From: Streptomyces spongiicola
Lineage (GTDB): Bacteria > Actinomycetota > Actinomycetes > Streptomycetales > Streptomycetaceae
Assembly (NCBI RefSeq): GCF_003122365.1
Contig: NZ_CP029254.1
Location: 434,001 to 498,000 of the forward strand
Direction of reading: 5' to 3'
DNA length: 64,000 nt
Numbering within the stretch: position 1 is the first letter of the stretch; every line of letters begins with the position of its first letter. The notes under the pieces are model-generated. The model did no database searches. It was not told the origin of the DNA and saw only the letters and a program-made list of their open reading frames with translations. Of the stretch, positions 51,753 to 61,342 are shown one piece after another. The position numbers were made by a program, and so were the translations under genes.

Positions 51753-51801
51753 CCAGAGTGGGCATCTCGTGTGACCAGGGCGGGCATCTCGTGTCGCCAG
51801 G
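51736..51801 (+). repeat. 22-bp tandem repeat, 3 copies, over a stop codon
   Basis: Three units of GCGGGCATCTCGTGTGACCA-type sequence at 51736, 51758 and 51780. The CoA-transferase stop (51750-51752) lies in the first. Because 22 is not a multiple of 3, copy change upstream of the stop would alter the C-terminus. Confidence 0.95.
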
Positions 51802-52069
51802 GCGGGTACGGGGGACCGGAGGCTCCGAACGGTACGCGGCGGCCCGGCCGGTGGCACCGGGGTACGGGCCGGTGACACCTGGGCCGGTGCGGGGCGTACC
51901 GCAGCCGGTGGCGTCCGTGCGGCCGCCGGTGGGGACCGGGGCGCGGACGTGCGAAGCGAGCCGGGACTCGGCGGGGTGGTCGGGCCTGCGGTGACCGGAC
52001 GGGAGCGAGGGGGACGGGTGCGCGTGAACGGTCACGCGTGCCCGGGCCGCCGGCCGGCCACCCCGCCGG
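51802..52069. other. gap, no feature seen
   Basis: A GC-rich interval between CoA-transferase and the small hypothetical gene, with ACCGGGG-type words but no recognised element. Confidence 0.5.
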
Positions 52070-52336
52070 TCAGAGGCCTCGGCTGCCGAACAGCGAGCGG
52101 CGCAGCCGGCGGAGCGGCGCGAAGAGCGAGACCCGCGCGCTCCTGCTGCCGTGGCTGTGTGCGACGTCGCGCGTGGTCAGCTCACGCATCAGGGACGTCG
52201 CCTCGGCCGCCTCGCGCTGCGGCACGGCAGGCCCGCCGAGCACCGCGAGGTGGCGGTCGAGACGCGAGCTGGTCGCACTCGTCCCGCAGGTGACCGCAGG
52301 GACCCGCGCCCTGCTGCGCATCGTTATCTGTTCCAT
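52070..52336 (-). CDS. small basic hypothetical protein, 88 aa
   Basis: Begins MEQITMRSRARVPAVTC at 52336 and ends with a basic tail (LFAPLRRLRRSLFGSRGL). The centre, 'SSRLDRHLAVLGGPAVPQREAAEATSLMRELTTRDVAHSH', is helix-forming. There is no signal peptide; family function unknown. It is divergent from the DUF4331 gene with a ~300-bp shared promoter region. An upstream in-frame ATG (52348) is possible. Confidence 0.68.
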   Translation of the reverse strand: MEQITMRSRARVPAVTCGTSATSSRLDRHLAVLGGPAVPQREAAEATSLMRELTTRDVAHSHGSRSARVSLFAPLRRLRRSLFGSRGL

Positions 52337-52634
52337 GTCACTCCCCACCCGTACGAGGGCACCCGGCCCGGGCAGATTAACCCTATCGCCCCGGCCTCAC
52401 ACCCGTGTATCCCGCCTGAGCGATTCAGCACACATGTACGGGGGTTGACGAACTCCACGTCAATACACCCTATTCCAGGGCGAGTTGGACACTTGCAAAA
52501 GTCGACCAAACCTTCGGCCCGGCAGCCCCGAACACCTGTCACCGGGCAGCGGGGACCGCCTCGTTCACGGCAGTCCGAGCAGCCCGAGCAGTCCAAGCAG
52601 TCGACGAGAGTCCACGACAGGACGGGACCGAGAC
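52337..52634. promoter_or_regulatory. divergent promoter region
   Basis: Moderately AT-rich relative to its surroundings. On the plus strand TTGACG (52445-52450) with CCTATT 18 bp downstream could be a promoter for the DUF4331 gene. The -35 overlaps TGACG-N7-CGTCA (52446-52462). The evidence is positional only. Confidence 0.4.
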
Positions 52635-54164
52635 ATGTTCTCTCATCTCATCAGGAGCACACAGGGGCGCAGGAGTCTCACCGCGCTCGTGTGTGGTGCG
52701 CTGGCGGCAGGGGGGCTCGCGGCCGCCGGAGTGGGCTCCGCGCTCGCGCCGGGCGCCGCCAGCGCGTCCAGCCACCGCGAGGCTCCGCTGATCTCCGGGC
52801 AGCCGCAGTACGACACGACGGACGTGTACGCGTTCGTGAGCCCCGACCGGCCGGACACCACGACGATCATCGCGAACTGGCTGCCGTTCGAGGAGCCGGC
52901 GGGCGGACCGAACTTCTACCGCTTCGCGAACGACGCCCGCTACGACATCAACATCGACTCGGACGGCGACGCCCAGGCAGACCTGCTCTACCGCTGGACG
53001 TTCCACGACCAGGTCAAGAACGGCGACACGTTCCTGTTCAACACCGGCCCGGTGACCAGCCTGGACGACCCGGACCTCAACATCACCCAGACCTACGACC
53101 TGGAGCTGATACGGCTGCGGGGCCACCGCGTGGCCTCCACCACGAAGATCGCGAACGATGTGCCGGTCGCCCCGTCGAACGTGGGCAAGGCGTCCATGCC
53201 GGACTACGCGGGGCTCCGGAAGGAGGCCGTACGCAAGCTGAAGGACGGCAGCACCGTCTTCGCCGGCCAGGCCGACGACCCGTTCTTCCTCGACCTGCGG
53301 GTGTTCGACCTGCTGTACGGAGGCGACCTCTCCGAGGTCGGGCGCGACACCCTGAAGGGCTACAACGTCAACAGCATCGCCCTGCAGGTGCCCTCCGAGC
53401 ACATCCGGCAGTCGGTGGGCCAGCCCGTGGTCGGGATCTGGACGACCACGCACCGCAAGACCGCGGGCGGGGACTGGACGCAGGTCTCCCGGCTGGGCAT
53501 GCCGCTGGTGAACGAGGTCGTCATCCCGCTCAAGGACAAGGACAAGTTCAACGCCTCCCACCCGCTGAACGACGCGGACTTCCTCAAGTCCGTCACCAAC
53601 CCGGAGCTGCCCAAGCTCATCGAGGGCATCTTCAAGATCGAAGCCCCCGAGGAGCCGCGCGACGACCTGGTCTCCGTGTTCCTCACCGGGGTGAAGGACC
53701 TCAACCAGCCGCCGCAGGTGCGGCCGGCCGAGGCGCTGCGGCTGAACACGGCCGTACCGCCCACGGAGGCGCCGAAGCGGCTGGGCGTGCTGGACGGCGA
53801 CAACGCGGGCTTCCCGAACGGACGCCGGCTGACCGACGACGTCCTGGACATCGCGCTCCAGGTCGTCGAGGGCGAACTCCTGGGCAAGAAGAACGACCTG
53901 GGCGACGCCGTGGACAAGAACGACGTGGAGTTCGAGAAGGCCTTCCCCTACGTGGCACTGCCGGCATCGGGCTCGGACGGCCCGCTGGCCGAGGCCGGCG
54001 GCAACCGCGCCCAGCTCGACGGCGCCGCGGAGCTGACCTCCGGCAGTGCCGCGGACGACCGCACGGTGCTGATGGTCTCGGCGGGCGCCGGGGGCGCGGG
54101 CGCCGTGCTCGCCGTACTCGGCCTCGTGTGGTGGCGGACCCGGCGGCGCGGCAGGTGGTCATGA
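52635..54164 (+). CDS. DUF4331 secreted protein
   Basis: A 509-residue protein. The signal peptide covers ~1-45, ending near 'PGAASAS'. The DUF4331 opening 'SSHREAPLISGQPQYDTTDVYAFVSPDRPDTTTIIANWLPFEEPAGGPNFYRF' follows. Then come 'DAQADLLYRWTFHDQ' and 'FAGQADDPFFLDLRVFDLLYGG'. A C-terminal membrane helix (~480-500) with a basic stop-transfer ([11 protein letters not shown]) keeps it in the membrane. Family function is unknown. It overlaps the TPR gene by 4 bp (ATGA). Start ATG 52635. Confidence 0.93.
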   Translation: MFSHLIRSTQGRRSLTALVCGALAAGGLAAAGVGSALAPGAASASSHREAPLISGQPQYDTTDVYAFVSPDRPDTTTIIANWLPFEEPAGGPNFYRFANDARYDINIDSDGDAQADLLYRWTFHDQVKNGDTFLFNTGPVTSLDDPDLNITQTYDLELIRLRGHRVASTTKIANDVPVAPSNVGKASMPDYAGLRKEAVRKLKDGSTVFAGQADDPFFLDLRVFDLLYGGDLSEVGRDTLKGYNVNSIALQVPSEHIRQSVGQPVVGIWTTTHRKTAGGDWTQVSRLGMPLVNEVVIPLKDKDKFNASHPLNDADFLKSVTNPELPKLIEGIFKIEAPEEPRDDLVSVFLTGVKDLNQPPQVRPAEALRLNTAVPPTEAPKRLGVLDGDNAGFPNGRRLTDDVLDIALQVVEGELLGKKNDLGDAVDKNDVEFEKAFPYVALPASGSDGPLAEAGGNRAQLDGAAELTSGSAADDRTVLMVSAGAGGAGAVLAVLGLVWWRTRRRGRWS

Positions 54165-55477
54165 CGCGGACCGCACGGTCCGGATGGCGCCTGGGAGCCG
54201 GTGTCGTGGGACTCGCGTTCGCGCTCACCGCCGCGGGAGCGGTGCTGGGCGGCCCGGACGAGGTGCCCGCGACTCCGGCCGCCGCGGGGGCGCTGGTCCT
54301 CGGTGCGGATCCCGGGCACGGGGTGCGCGCCCTCCAGGCCCGGCTGAAGGCGCAGCCCGAGGACGCGGGCGCCTGGGCGGCGCTCGGCACGGCGTACGTC
54401 GAGGAGGCCCGGGGCGGCGGCGATCCGTCGCGGTACCCGCAGGCCGCCGAGGCGTTCGCCCGGTCGCTGCGGCTGCGGCCCGACGGCAACGCCGACGCGC
54501 TCGCCGGCCGGGCAGCCCTGGCGGCGGCACGGCACGACTTCCCCGCGGCGCTCCGGGACGCCGACCGGGCGCTGGCGGTCAACCCGTACAGCGAGCACGG
54601 TCTCGCCGTACGGATCGACGCACTCGTCGAACTCGGCCGCTACCCGGCGGCGTTGGACGCGGCGCGCCGGGCGGACGCCCGCCGCCCGGGCATTCCGGTG
54701 TTCACCCGGCTCGCCTACGTAAGGGAACTGCGCGGGGACACCGAGGAGGCCCGGCGGGTGCTGGAGCTGGCGCGGAACTCGGCGAGCAGCCGGGCCGACA
54801 TCGCCTACACGGCGACGGCCCTCGGCCGGCTCGCCTGGTCCCAGGGCGACTACGACGAGGCGCTGCGGCAGTGCGGCCAGGCTCTGAAGGCCGAACCGGA
54901 CCATCTGGAGGCCCGCGAGTGCCGCGCCCGGGCCCTCACCGGAAAGGGGCAGCTCGCCGCCGCCGTCGCGGAGTTCGAGGAGATCGTCGACCGGTCCCCG
55001 CTGCCGGGGCGGCTGGTCGCGCTCGGCGAACTCTACGAGGCGAGCGGCAGCCCCGGGCCCGCCCGCCGGCAGTACGAGGTGCTCGGCACCTGGGCCGGCC
55101 TCGCCCGGGCGGGCGGGGTGAACCCGGATCTGGACACGGCCCTCGCCGCCGCCGACCACGGCGACCGCGCCGAGGCCCTGCGGGCGGCCCGAGCCGAATG
55201 GCAGCGCCGCCGCACCGTGCACACCGAGGACGCCCTCGCCTGGGCGCTGCATCGCGCGGGACGCTCCGAGGAGGCCCTGCCCCATGCGCGGGCGGCGACC
55301 GCGACGGGCTACCGGGACGCGTCCTTCCTCTACCACCGCGGCATGATCGAACGCGCCGCGGGCGAGCGGGCCGCCGCGCGTTCCTCGCTGTCCCGCGCCC
55401 TGGCACTCAATCCCGCCTTCTCCCCCCTCGGCGCACGCGAGGCGCGCCGCGCGCTCGACGGTCTGGAGGCGACGTGA
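54161..55477 (+). CDS. TPR-repeat protein, membrane-anchored or secreted
   Basis: A 438-residue protein. An N-terminal signal/anchor '[21 protein letters not shown]' (~11-31) precedes several TPR-like helical pairs: '[18 protein letters not shown]', '[18 protein letters not shown]', '[17 protein letters not shown]', '[29 protein letters not shown]' and '[17 protein letters not shown]'. It probably scaffolds or binds the DUF4331 partner encoded by the overlapping gene. A third gene often found after this pair in Streptomyces (a nickel/HupE-like exporter) is absent; only a short signal-peptide-like stretch (see next gap) follows. Confidence 0.88.
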   Translation: MTRTARSGWRLGAGVVGLAFALTAAGAVLGGPDEVPATPAAAGALVLGADPGHGVRALQARLKAQPEDAGAWAALGTAYVEEARGGGDPSRYPQAAEAFARSLRLRPDGNADALAGRAALAAARHDFPAALRDADRALAVNPYSEHGLAVRIDALVELGRYPAALDAARRADARRPGIPVFTRLAYVRELRGDTEEARRVLELARNSASSRADIAYTATALGRLAWSQGDYDEALRQCGQALKAEPDHLEARECRARALTGKGQLAAAVAEFEEIVDRSPLPGRLVALGELYEASGSPGPARRQYEVLGTWAGLARAGGVNPDLDTALAAADHGDRAEALRAARAEWQRRRTVHTEDALAWALHRAGRSEEALPHARAATATGYRDASFLYHRGMIERAAGERAAARSSLSRALALNPAFSPLGAREARRALDGLEAT

Positions 55478-56008
55478 CCCGGAAGCCGAGTCGCCCGTGC
55501 GGCGATTCGCCCTCCCCCGCCCCGCTCCGCAGGAGTCCGGCCCCTCCCCCGCCCGAAGCCGGGGGCTTCCCCGGAGGTTCCCGATGACCGATCCGATCCC
55601 CGGCGCCCTCGCGGCACTGCTCGCGCTCCTGGCACCGGCGGCCACCGGTGCACGGGGGTGCCTGGCCCGCGTCCCCGCGCCCGGCTCCACCCGGCCGGCG
55701 CCGGCCGGCGCGCGGCAGGCCGCCGGGCCCCGGGAGGCAGCGGCGGCCGGCCCGCACACCGGGCACCGGGCACCGGGCACCGGGCACCGGGCACCGGGCA
55801 CCGGGGAGAAACGACCGGGACACCGGCGGGGACGCGGCCGCGCCGCCCGGTGGCGCGGCCGCGGGAGAACCCGTGCGGAACGGAGGCGCACCGCCGGTGG
55901 CGTGGCGGGAAGACCGTGCCGGACCACGGAAGTGCGCCGTCCCGGGACCGAACGGCCGGGTGCCGTTCGCCCCCGGGACGGCGCATCGCGGGACGGGTCA
56001 GGCGACCA
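55478..56008. other. rearranged gap: signal-peptide-like scrap, heptamer repeats, orphan terminator
   Basis: After the TPR gene, an ATG at 55584 opens '[23 protein letters not shown]', a signal-peptide-like start that leads nowhere. About six copies of a 7-bp unit (GGGCACC) lie at 55758-55803. A strong hairpin with 14-bp perfect arms (55933-55946, 55972-55985) and an inner stem CGAACGGC/GCCGTTCG follows. I see no cobalamin riboswitch here. Confidence 0.6.
55933..55985. terminator. orphan terminator hairpin upstream of truncated cbiB
   Basis: Perfect 14-bp arms and a nested inner stem. Placed where an operon promoter should be, it more likely belonged to a minus-strand gene whose body is gone: a TGA at 55998-56000 on that strand is preceded by an open stretch. 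Confidence 0.7.
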
Positions 56009-56778
56009 GGGTGGTGCCGCTGCCCTCCCTGGGAGAACAGCAGCCGTGCCTCGTCCTCGGCGAAGACACAGCCCGCGGCGCGCAGTCTGCCGACGCCGTC
56101 GTCGGCGGCACCTCGCTGGGCCGGGAGGCCCGCGCGGTCGCCGGGTCGCTGGCGGCCGGGGACCTCGGCGCCGCCAGGGAGCGGCTGCCGCACCTCTGCG
56201 GGCGCGACTCGCAGGCGCTGGACGGTCCCGGCATCGCCCGCGCCGTCGTCGAGTCCGTCGCCGAGAACACCTCGGACGCCGTCGTGGGCGCCCTCGTCTG
56301 GGGCGCGATCGGCGGGGTTCCGGGCCTGCTCGGGTTCCGCGCCGTCAACACCCTGGACGCGATGGTCGGTCACCGTTCCCCCCGCTACCGGCGGTACGGC
56401 TGGGCCTCGGCCCGGCTGGACGACCTCGCGGGCTGGCCCGGGGCCCGGCTCACCGCGGCGCTGGCGACCGTCGCGGGCGGCGACCCGCGCGGCGCGGCCC
56501 GCGCCTGGCGCCGGGACGCCGCGAAGCACCCGAGCCCCAACGCGGGTCCCGTGGAGGCCGCGTTCGCCGGGGCCCTCGGCGTACGGCTCGGCGGGACGCT
56601 GTCGTACGGCGGACGGGTCGAGCACCGGCCGGTACTCAACGGCGACGGCGGACGGGCCGTCCGGACCGCCGACATCGAGCGGGCGGTGCGGCTCTCGGCG
56701 CGCGTGGGGGTGCTGGCGCTCGCGGTGTGCGCGGGCGGGCGCCTCGCGGCCGGGGCGCTGCGGCGGAGGCGCGCATGA
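56009..56778 (+). pseudogene. cbiB: adenosylcobinamide-phosphate synthase (CbiB/CobD), 5'-truncated
   Basis: From residue '[23 protein letters not shown]' (56098) onward it matches the C-terminal two thirds of CbiB: '[39 protein letters not shown]', '[42 protein letters not shown]' and '[23 protein letters not shown]'. The usual N-terminal ~90-100 residues, with the first membrane helices, are replaced by unrelated sequence. The GTG at 56009 is only a possible start. The enzyme attaches aminopropanol to cobyric acid; without the N-terminus it is probably inactive. Its end overlaps cbiP by 4 bp, so the rest of the operon order is kept. Confidence 0.8.
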
Positions 56779-58547
56779 GCGGGGGCGGACTGCTGGTCGC
56801 CGGCACCACCTCGGACGCCGGCAAGAGCGTCGTGACGGCGGGGATCTGCCGCTGGCTGGTGCGCCGGGGCGTGAAGGTCGCCCCCTTCAAGGGGCAGAAC
56901 ATGTCCCTCAACTCCTTCGTCACCCGTGAGGGCGCCGAGATCGGCCGGGCGCAGGCCATGCAGGCGCAGGCCGCCCGGGTGGAGCCGACGGCGCTGATGA
57001 ACCCGGTGCTGCTGAAACCCGGCGGGGACCGCTCCAGCCAGGTCGTGCTGCTGGGCCGGCCGGTGGGCGAACTGAGCGCGCGCGGGTTCTTCGGGAGGCC
57101 GGGGCCCCCGGCGGGGCCGGAACGGGGCGCGCAGGCCGCCGGAAGCCTGCCGGGAGGGACCGGGGGCACCCCTGTGGGGATGCTGCGCGGAGGGCGCCGG
57201 GAGGCGCTGCTCGAACCGGTGCTGGCCTGCCTGGAGGAGCTCCGCGGCACCCATGACGTGGTGATCTGCGAGGGCGCCGGCAGTCCCGCGGAGATCAATC
57301 TGCGGCGCACGGACATCGTCAACATGGGCATCGCCCGCGCCGCGCGGCTCCCCGTGCTGGTCGTGGGCGACATCGACCGGGGCGGGGTGTTCGCCCAGTT
57401 CTTCGGTACGACGGCACTGCTGGCCCCCGGTGACCAGGAGCTGGTCGCCGGCTATCTCGTCAACAAGTTCCGCGGCGACGTCTCGCTGCTGGGGCCGGGG
57501 CTGGAGATGCTGCGCGGGCTGACCGGGCGGCGGACGTACGGCGTGCTTCCGTACGCGCACGGGCTCGGCATCGACGAGGAGGACGGGCTGCGGGTCTCCC
57601 TGCGCGGCACCGTGCGCGAGTCGGCGGTGGCGCCGCCGGTCGGCGAGGACGTGCTGCGCGTGGCCGTCTGCGCCGTGCCGCTGATGTCCAACTTCACCGA
57701 CGTGGACGCGCTGGCGGCCGAGCCGGGCGTGATCGTGCGCTTCGTCGACCGCCCCGAGGAGCTGGCCGACGCCGACCTGGTGGTCGTGCCGGGCACGCGG
57801 GGCACGGTGCGCGCGCTGGAGTGGCTGCGCGAGCGGGGCCTCGCGGGCGCCCTCGCCCGGCGGGCGGCCGAGGGCCGGCCCGTGCTCGGCATCTGCGGCG
57901 GCTTCCAGGTGCTCGGCGAGCACATCGACGACGAGGTCGAGTCGCGGACCGGAGCCGTGCCGGGGCTCGGGCTGCTCCCGGTCCGGGTGCGGTTCGCCGC
58001 GGAGAAGACCCTCGCCCGCCCGTCGGGCGAGGCACTGGGGCAGCCCGTCGAGGGGTACGAGATCCACCACGGCGTCGCCGAGGTGCTCGGCGGCGAGCCC
58101 TTCCTCGACGGCTGCCGGGTCGGCGAGGTGTGGGGCACCCACTGGCACGGGTCGCTGGAGAGCGACGGGTTCCGCCGGGCGTTCCTGCGGGCCGTCGCCG
58201 CGGCGGCGGGCCGCGGGTTCGCCCCCGCCCCTGACACGTCCTTCGCCGAGCTGCGCGAGGCCCAGCTCGACCGGCTCGGCGACCTCGTCGAGGAGCATGC
58301 GGACACCGACGCGCTGCTCCGCCTCATCGAGGGCGGCGCGCCCCCGGGCCTGCCGTTCATCCCGCCGGGGGCGCCCGACCTCCCCGCTGCGACCGCCGTG
58401 CCCACCGCGACCCCCGTGCCCACCGGGACCACCGGGACCCCTGGGACCACCATGCCCACCGCGACCACCGGGACCGCTGTGCCCACCACAACCGCAGCGT
58501 CGACCGCGACCGCGACCGCCGCCGGAACCCCAGGAGCCGCACAGTGA
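56775..58547 (+). CDS. cbiP: cobyric acid synthase
   Basis: A 590-residue glutamine amidotransferase that amidates side chains b, d, e and g of adenosylcobyrinate diamide. The N-terminal ATPase-like '[23 protein letters not shown]' and '[28 protein letters not shown]' are diagnostic. The amidotransferase Cys is in '[15 protein letters not shown]' and the His in '[17 protein letters not shown]'. Two low-complexity insertions are unusual: ~100-135 ([12 protein letters not shown]...) and a ~60-residue Pro/Thr tail after '[11 protein letters not shown]'. Also named cobQ. It is coupled by 4-bp overlaps on both sides. Confidence 0.95.
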   Translation: MSGGGLLVAGTTSDAGKSVVTAGICRWLVRRGVKVAPFKGQNMSLNSFVTREGAEIGRAQAMQAQAARVEPTALMNPVLLKPGGDRSSQVVLLGRPVGELSARGFFGRPGPPAGPERGAQAAGSLPGGTGGTPVGMLRGGRREALLEPVLACLEELRGTHDVVICEGAGSPAEINLRRTDIVNMGIARAARLPVLVVGDIDRGGVFAQFFGTTALLAPGDQELVAGYLVNKFRGDVSLLGPGLEMLRGLTGRRTYGVLPYAHGLGIDEEDGLRVSLRGTVRESAVAPPVGEDVLRVAVCAVPLMSNFTDVDALAAEPGVIVRFVDRPEELADADLVVVPGTRGTVRALEWLRERGLAGALARRAAEGRPVLGICGGFQVLGEHIDDEVESRTGAVPGLGLLPVRVRFAAEKTLARPSGEALGQPVEGYEIHHGVAEVLGGEPFLDGCRVGEVWGTHWHGSLESDGFRRAFLRAVAAAAGRGFAPAPDTSFAELREAQLDRLGDLVEEHADTDALLRLIEGGAPPGLPFIPPGAPDLPAATAVPTATPVPTGTTGTPGTTMPTATTGTAVPTTTAASTATATAAGTPGAAQ

Positions 58548-60715
58548 GCAACGCACCCCACTATCCGTTCACGGCGGTCGTCGGCATGGACGACCTGCGG
58601 CTCGCCCTGCTGCTGAACGCCGTCAGCCCGGCCGTCGGCGGTGTGCTGGTGCGCGGGGAGAAGGGCACCGCCAAGTCGACGGCGGTGCGGGCCCTCGCCG
58701 CGCTGATGCCGGACGTCGACGTGGTCGCGGGCTGCCGGTTCTCCTGCGCGCCCGCGGCGCCCGACCCGCGATGCCCGGACGGTCCCCACGAGGCCACCCC
58801 GGGCACGGCACGCCCGGCCCGGATCGTCGAGCTTCCCGTCGGCGCCTCGGAGGACCGTCTCGTCGGAGCGCTCGACATCGAACGGGCCCTGGCGGACGGG
58901 GTGAAGGCGTTCGAGCCGGGTCTGCTCGCCGACGCCCACCGGGGCGTGCTCTACGTCGACGAGGTCAATCTGCTCCACGACCACCTCGTCGACCTGCTGC
59001 TGGACGCGGCCGCGATGGGTGCCTCCCATGTGGAGCGCGAGGGCGTGTCCGTACGGCATGCCGCCCGTTTCCTGCTGGTCGGCACCATGAACCCCGAAGA
59101 GGGCGAGCTGCGGCCGCAGTTGCTGGACCGCTTCGGGCTGACGGTGGAGGTCGCCGCCTCCCGGGAGCCGGAGCAGCGGGTGGAGGTCGTGCGGCGCAGG
59201 CTCGCCTACGACGACGACCCCTCGGCCTTCGCCGCCCGCTGGGCGGCGGAGGAGGCCGCGCTGCGCGAACGCATCGTGGCCGCGCGGGCGACGCTGCCCC
59301 GGGTGGGGCTCGGGGACGCGGCGCTCCGGCAGATCGCCGCCACCTGCGCCGCGTTCGAGGTGGACGGCATGCGCGCCGACATCGTGATGGCCCGCACCGC
59401 GGCGGCGCTGGCCGCCTGGGCGGGCCGTACCGAGGTACGCGAGGAGGACGTGCGGCAGGCCGCGCTCCTCGCCCTCCCCCACCGGCGCCGGCGCAATCCG
59501 TTCGACGCGCCCGGCCTCGACGAGGACAAGCTCGACGAGACGCTGGAGCGGTTCGGCGGGGACGGCCGACCGGACACGGATTCCGGCCCCGGCACCGACG
59601 CCGATCCGGACCCCGACACGGACCCGCCTCCGGACGGCGGCCCCGGCGGCCCCGGCGGCAATGACGTCCCGCCCCAGGGCCGGGGGCCGGACTCCGCCGC
59701 CTCCGCCGGACAGCCCGAGCCGTCCAGCCCGTCCAGCCCGACCGAGCCGCCCGCCGGGCAGCCGGAGCCCTCCGGAACGCCCGCCGCGAGCGCGGCCGAA
59801 CGGGCCGCCGAACGGGCCGGGGAGCCGTTCCGCACCAGGACCCTCAGCGTGCCCGGTCTCGGCGAGGGCGCCGCCGGACGCCGCTCCCGGGCCCGTACCG
59901 AGCACGGCAGGACCACCGGAGCGCACCGGCCGCGGGGGGCGCTGACCGCGTTGCACCTGTCGGCGACCGTGCGGGCGGCGGCTCCGCACCAGCACGCCCG
60001 CGGCCGGCGCGGACCGGGCCTCGTGGTGCGCCGGGACGATCTGCGGCAGGCTGCCCGCGAGGGCCGCGAGGGCAATCTCGTACTCTTCGTCGTCGACGCC
60101 TCCGGCTCCATGGCGGCGCGCAGGCGTATGGGCTCCGTGAAGGGCGCGGTGCTGTCGCTGCTCCTGGACGCCTACCAGCGCCGTGACAAGGTCGGCCTGG
60201 TCACCTTCCGGGGCGACGCGGCGGAGCTGGCGCTGCCGCCGACCTCGTCCGTGGACGCCGCCGCGGCACGGCTCGGGGAGCTGCCGACCGGTGGCCGGAC
60301 CCCGCTGGCCGCCGGTCTGCTGAAGGCCCGCGACGTGCTGCGGGTGGAGCGGCTGCGCGACCCGTCGCGGCGGCCGCTCCTGGTGGTCGTGACCGACGGC
60401 CGCGCGACCGGGGCGGGCGGCGGCGACGCCCTCGCGCTCGCCGGGCGCGCCGCGCGGCTGCACGCCGCCGAGGGCACGGCCGCGGTGGTCGTGGACTGCG
60501 AGACGGGCCCGGTGCGGCTCGGCCTCGCCGGAGATCTCGCCCGTGACCTCGGCGGCACCGCCGTCACCCTGGACGAGCTGCGCGCCGACAGCATCGCGGG
60601 GCTCGTCCGGGACGTGCGGGCGGCGGCGGACACGAGAACGGCGACGGCGACCGGAACGAGAACGGCGACCGGAACGGGAACGGGCAGCACGGTCCGCGAC
60701 AGGAGGGCAGCGTAG
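58544..60715 (+). CDS. cobaltochelatase / Mg-chelatase-like ChlI-ChlD fusion
   Basis: A 723-residue protein. The AAA+ domain (~1-340) has Walker A '[21 protein letters not shown]' and Walker B '[23 protein letters not shown]'. An acidic Pro-rich linker (~340-425) follows, then a VWA domain (~500-690) with the MIDAS '[41 protein letters not shown]'. Such ChlI-D fusions serve as the ATPase part of a cobalt chelatase with CobN in actinobacteria; cobN is not in the window. The GTG at 58544 overlaps the cbiP stop by 4 bp. Confidence 0.92.
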   Translation: MSNAPHYPFTAVVGMDDLRLALLLNAVSPAVGGVLVRGEKGTAKSTAVRALAALMPDVDVVAGCRFSCAPAAPDPRCPDGPHEATPGTARPARIVELPVGASEDRLVGALDIERALADGVKAFEPGLLADAHRGVLYVDEVNLLHDHLVDLLLDAAAMGASHVEREGVSVRHAARFLLVGTMNPEEGELRPQLLDRFGLTVEVAASREPEQRVEVVRRRLAYDDDPSAFAARWAAEEAALRERIVAARATLPRVGLGDAALRQIAATCAAFEVDGMRADIVMARTAAALAAWAGRTEVREEDVRQAALLALPHRRRRNPFDAPGLDEDKLDETLERFGGDGRPDTDSGPGTDADPDPDTDPPPDGGPGGPGGNDVPPQGRGPDSAASAGQPEPSSPSSPTEPPAGQPEPSGTPAASAAERAAERAGEPFRTRTLSVPGLGEGAAGRRSRARTEHGRTTGAHRPRGALTALHLSATVRAAAPHQHARGRRGPGLVVRRDDLRQAAREGREGNLVLFVVDASGSMAARRRMGSVKGAVLSLLLDAYQRRDKVGLVTFRGDAAELALPPTSSVDAAAARLGELPTGGRTPLAAGLLKARDVLRVERLRDPSRRPLLVVVTDGRATGAGGGDALALAGRAARLHAAEGTAAVVVDCETGPVRLGLAGDLARDLGGTAVTLDELRADSIAGLVRDVRAAADTRTATATGTRTATGTGTGSTVRDRRAA

Positions 60716-61323
60716 TGCCGCAGGGAAAGCCGGACGTCGTGCCGGACGACGGTCTCACCACCCGCCAGCGCCGCAACCGGCCGCTGGTGATGGTGCACAC
60801 GGGCATCGGCAAGGGGAAGTCCACCGCCGCCTTCGGGATGGCGCTGCGCGCCTGGAACCAGGGGTGGCCCGTCGGGGTGTTCCAGTTCGTCAAGTCGGCG
60901 AAGTGGCGGGTCGGCGAGGAGAACGCGCTCAGGGTCCTCGGCGCGAGCGGCGAGGGCGGCACCGTCCACTGGCACAAGATGGGCGAGGGCTGGTCCTGGA
61001 TCCAGCGCCCTCCGGCCGAGGGCGAGCAGTCCCACGAGGACAGGGCGCGCGAGGGCTGGGAGCAGGTCAAGCGGGATCTGGCCGCCGAGACGTACCGGTT
61101 CTACGTGCTCGACGAGTTCGCCTATCTGCTCCACTGGGGCTGGATCGACACGGCCGAGGTCGTCGAGGTGCTGCGCGACCGGCCCGGGACCCAGCACGTC
61201 GTCATCACCGGCCGCAACGCCCCCGCGGAACTCGTCGGGTTCGCCGACCTCGTGACCGACATGTCCAAGGTCAGGCATCCGATGGACGCGGGCCAGAAGG
61301 GTCAGCGGGGCATCGAGTGGTGA
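60715..61323 (+). CDS. cobO: corrinoid adenosyltransferase
   Basis: A 202-residue CobO/BtuR/CobA-type ATP:cob(I)yrinic acid a,c-diamide adenosyltransferase. The P-loop is 'VHTGIGKGKSTAAFGMALRAWNQG'. 'VGVFQFVKSAKWRVGEENAL', 'DRAREGWEQVKRDLA' and 'YRFYVLDEFAYLLHWGWI' are conserved, and 'VVITGRNAPAELVGFADLVTDMSKVRHP' closes it. It adds the 5'-deoxyadenosyl group to the cobalt. GTG at 60715 shares one base with the previous TAG stop. Confidence 0.95.
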   Translation: MPQGKPDVVPDDGLTTRQRRNRPLVMVHTGIGKGKSTAAFGMALRAWNQGWPVGVFQFVKSAKWRVGEENALRVLGASGEGGTVHWHKMGEGWSWIQRPPAEGEQSHEDRAREGWEQVKRDLAAETYRFYVLDEFAYLLHWGWIDTAEVVEVLRDRPGTQHVVITGRNAPAELVGFADLVTDMSKVRHPMDAGQKGQRGIEW

Positions 61324-61342
61324 CGAGGTCGGCAGGCAGAAG

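Noticed and set aside
55478..56008. A cobalamin riboswitch expected ahead of the cob operon
   Set aside because: I could not find the B12-box (GCCACTG-like) or the conserved core; the strong hairpin at 55933 is a simple terminator-like stem.
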